From contig DATAUF010000018.1 of assembly GCA_036268405.1 (NCBI GenBank), positions 1-6,846 on the forward strand: a DNA stretch of 6,846 bases. Reading direction: 5' to 3'. Below, piece by piece: positions 5,623 through 6,846 of the stretch. The DNA comes from DASZTV01 sp036268405. GTDB taxonomy: Bacteria; Actinomycetota; Actinomycetes; JAFAQI01. The notes beneath the pieces are model-generated. The model saw nothing but the letters and a program-made list of their open reading frames with translations, did not search any database and was not told where the DNA came from. Position 1 is the stretch's first letter, and every line of letters begins with the position of its first letter. The translations under genes and the position numbers were made by a program.

Positions 5623-6592
5623 CGAAGCCCTCTCCCGTGATGTCAACGAACAGGTCCTCGAGCGCGGGCCGCGTGGCAGCAAGCCCGCGGACGGGCACGC
5701 CCGCCTCGACGAGTGCGATCGTCACCGACTCCGGTGTCACGTCGCCGAGTGGTGCATGCACCTCGTCCTGACCCACCGTCACGTCCGACAAACCGAGCTT
5801 GACCAACGTCGCCCGTGCCGCGTCGGGCTTGGACGTGGTGACGGTGATCGTTGTCTCCCCGCCGCGCCGCAGGTCCTCCAAAGTGCCCTGCACGACAAGA
5901 CGACCCACGCTCATGATTCCGACGTGCGTACATACCTGCTCGACCTCAGCCAGCAGGTGACTCGACACCAACACCGTCAGCCCGTCGGCCGACAGCTCGC
6001 GGATCAGGTTGCGGACCTCCCGCGTTCCCTGCGGATCAAGGCCGTTCGTCGGCTCATCGAGAATCAGCAGCTCACGCGGCTGGAGAAGCGCTGCGGCGAT
6101 ACCGAGACGCTGCTTCATCCCTAGCGAGTACTGACGGAACTTCTTGCCGGACGCCGCGCTGAGCCCGACCCGGGCGAGCGCCTTCTCGAGCCGCTCTTGG
6201 TGGGTTCGCGGATCGGCGGTCTCGTCCATCCGGTCAAGCCGCTCGAGGTTGGACCATCCCGACAGGTACGGGTGGAACGCCGGACCTTCGACCAGTGCAC
6301 CGACCTTGGGCAATGCTTGCGCGGCCCGTTGCGGCATGGGGTCGTCAAGCAGCCGCACCGTCCCCTCGGTGGGCCGGATCAGGCCGAGCAGCATCCGGAT
6401 GGTCGTGGTCTTGCCGGAACCGTTCGGACCGAGGAAGCCGTAGACGGCTCCCCGCTCGACCTCGAGATCGATGTGGTCCACCGCGACCTGGCCCGACCGA
6501 AACCGCTTGGTCAGCCCGTGCGTCTCGATGACCAACGGATGGGAGGTATCGGCCTCGGCCGGGGCTTCTTCCCCTTCGAGCAAGACCGTCAC
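5609..6592 (-). CDS. ABC transporter ATP-binding protein
   Basis: A 327-aa ABC ATPase that powers the adjacent permease at the inner face of the membrane. The nucleotide-binding motifs are all present: Walker A GPNGSGKT (55-62), signature YSLGMKQR (155-162), Walker B LLILDEP (175-181) followed by TNGLDP, and switch histidine H212 in SSHLL. The Q-loop position carries Glu (VEGPAFHPYLSG, E102), as in BcrA/lantibiotic-immunity type ATPases, which also pair with ABC-2 permeases. About 90 residues after the ATPase core (roughly 235-327) form the extra C-terminal domain common in this group. The start is a GTG at 6592 whose bases overlap the TGA of the upstream gene (GTGA, 4-nt overlap), a classic coupled junction. 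About 20 residues precede the first conserved strand and are Glu/Ala-rich without motif. Family and role are firm; the transported compound is not known. Confidence 0.95.
   Translation of the reverse strand: MTVLLEGEEAPAEADTSHPLVIETHGLTKRFRSGQVAVDHIDLEVERGAVYGFLGPNGSGKTTTIRMLLGLIRPTEGTVRLLDDPMPQRAAQALPKVGALVEGPAFHPYLSGWSNLERLDRMDETADPRTHQERLEKALARVGLSAASGKKFRQYSLGMKQRLGIAAALLQPRELLILDEPTNGLDPQGTREVRNLIRELSADGLTVLVSSHLLAEVEQVCTHVGIMSVGRLVVQGTLEDLRRGGETTITVTTSKPDAARATLVKLGLSDVTVGQDEVHAPLGDVTPESVTIALVEAGVPVRGLAATRPALEDLFVDITGEGFDVAR
5628..5636 (-). promoter_or_regulatory. Ribosome binding site deciding the permease start
   Basis: GGGAGAGGG on the minus strand lies 5 nt upstream of the ATG at 5622, inside the last codons of the ATPase gene. 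It is the best Shine-Dalgarno match in the window and favours this ATG over the one at 5607. Confidence 0.65.
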
Positions 6593-6846
6593 TGGCCGGC
6601 ACCAGAGGTCGCGACCTGCTCGAGGTACGACGGGGTGACGGCGCCGATCAGGATTCGGTTGTCGTCGGTGATCAGGATCGAGACCAAGCTGGTGGTGATG
6701 AGGTGACCGCCTGCCACCTTCGTCGCGAACTGGTCCAGCGCACCGCCGAGGTCGCCGCCAGGCTGCGCAGGCTTCCCGGCGACGGGCTGCGGCGACGTCA
6801 GCTGGTCAACAAAGACCGAGGTCCAGTCCTTGCCCACCACCGCTTC
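6589..6846 (-). CDS. C-terminal end of a LolA/MucB-like envelope protein (cut by right window edge)
   Basis: The last 85 codons of a protein entering from the right edge in an open frame; its true start is outside the window. The visible part reads VVGKDWTSVFV at the beginning, then a Pro/Gly-rich loop (SPQPVAGKPAQPGGDLGG), and finally LITTSLVSILITDDNRILIGAVTPSYLEQVA. In actinobacteria this kind of tail (strand-turn-strand with LxTDDxRxLxGAVTP) is, from memory, typical of secreted LolA/MucB-like (outer-membrane-lipoprotein-carrier-related) proteins encoded just ahead of an ABC ATPase and ABC-2 permease. The gene order here matches that arrangement. The stop overlaps the ATPase GTG start by 4 nt. 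No signal peptide can be checked because the N-terminus is missing. The family call is from a short fragment plus context and is therefore moderate; that a real coding end lies here is well supported by the coupling. Confidence 0.62.
   Translation of the reverse strand, partial: EAVVGKDWTSVFVDQLTSPQPVAGKPAQPGGDLGGALDQFATKVAGGHLITTSLVSILITDDNRILIGAVTPSYLEQVATSGAGQ

Noticed and set aside
5279..6124. 281-codon plus-strand frame opposite the permease/ATPase junction
   Set aside because: It is a shadow of two well-supported minus-strand genes, without domain signatures.

Overview
The window is a compact stretch from a high-GC actinobacterium. Codon third positions are strongly G/C, GTG and TTG starts are common, neighbouring genes overlap by a few bases, and the gene types (paired fadE-like dehydrogenases, a Thr/Pro-rich lipoprotein, a LolA-like protein upstream of an ABC-2 exporter) are typical of that phylum. 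Genus cannot be fixed from sequence alone. Nearly everything is coding; the longest non-coding gap is 61 bp. No RNA gene, mobile element, CRISPR array or long repeat was seen.

Left part (1-2924, minus strand): a three-gene operon read right to left. It holds an acyl-CoA ligase of the ANL superfamily (504 aa), a short acyl-CoA dehydrogenase-like protein (340 aa), and the start of a second acyl-CoA dehydrogenase cut by the left window edge. The two dehydrogenase genes overlap and look like the partners of a heteromeric enzyme, as in the FadE pairs of actinobacterial steroid and side-chain catabolism. The ligase would activate a carboxylic acid to its CoA thioester and the dehydrogenase pair would carry out the first alpha,beta-desaturation. 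The substrate is unknown.

Centre (2925-4739): a 61-bp divergent promoter region separates the ligase from a plus-strand, complete, catalytically intact acyl-CoA dehydrogenase (390 aa). Both divergent genes appear to start at GTG codons about 7 nt after a -10-like hexamer, which suggests leaderless transcripts. An imperfect inverted repeat lies across both promoters. After a 23-bp gap follows a small secreted lipoprotein (185 aa) of unrecognised family.

Right part (4750-6846, minus strand): a second operon convergent with the lipoprotein gene. It encodes the C-terminal end of a LolA/MucB-like envelope protein (cut by the right edge), an ABC ATPase (327 aa) and an ABC-2 type six-helix permease (290 aa). 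All three are joined by short stop/start overlaps, so they are probably translationally coupled and work as one envelope-associated export module. I see no fully novel system. The points most worth a second look are the non-canonical dehydrogenase partner, the divergent leaderless promoter pair with its inverted repeat, and the unassigned lipoprotein.
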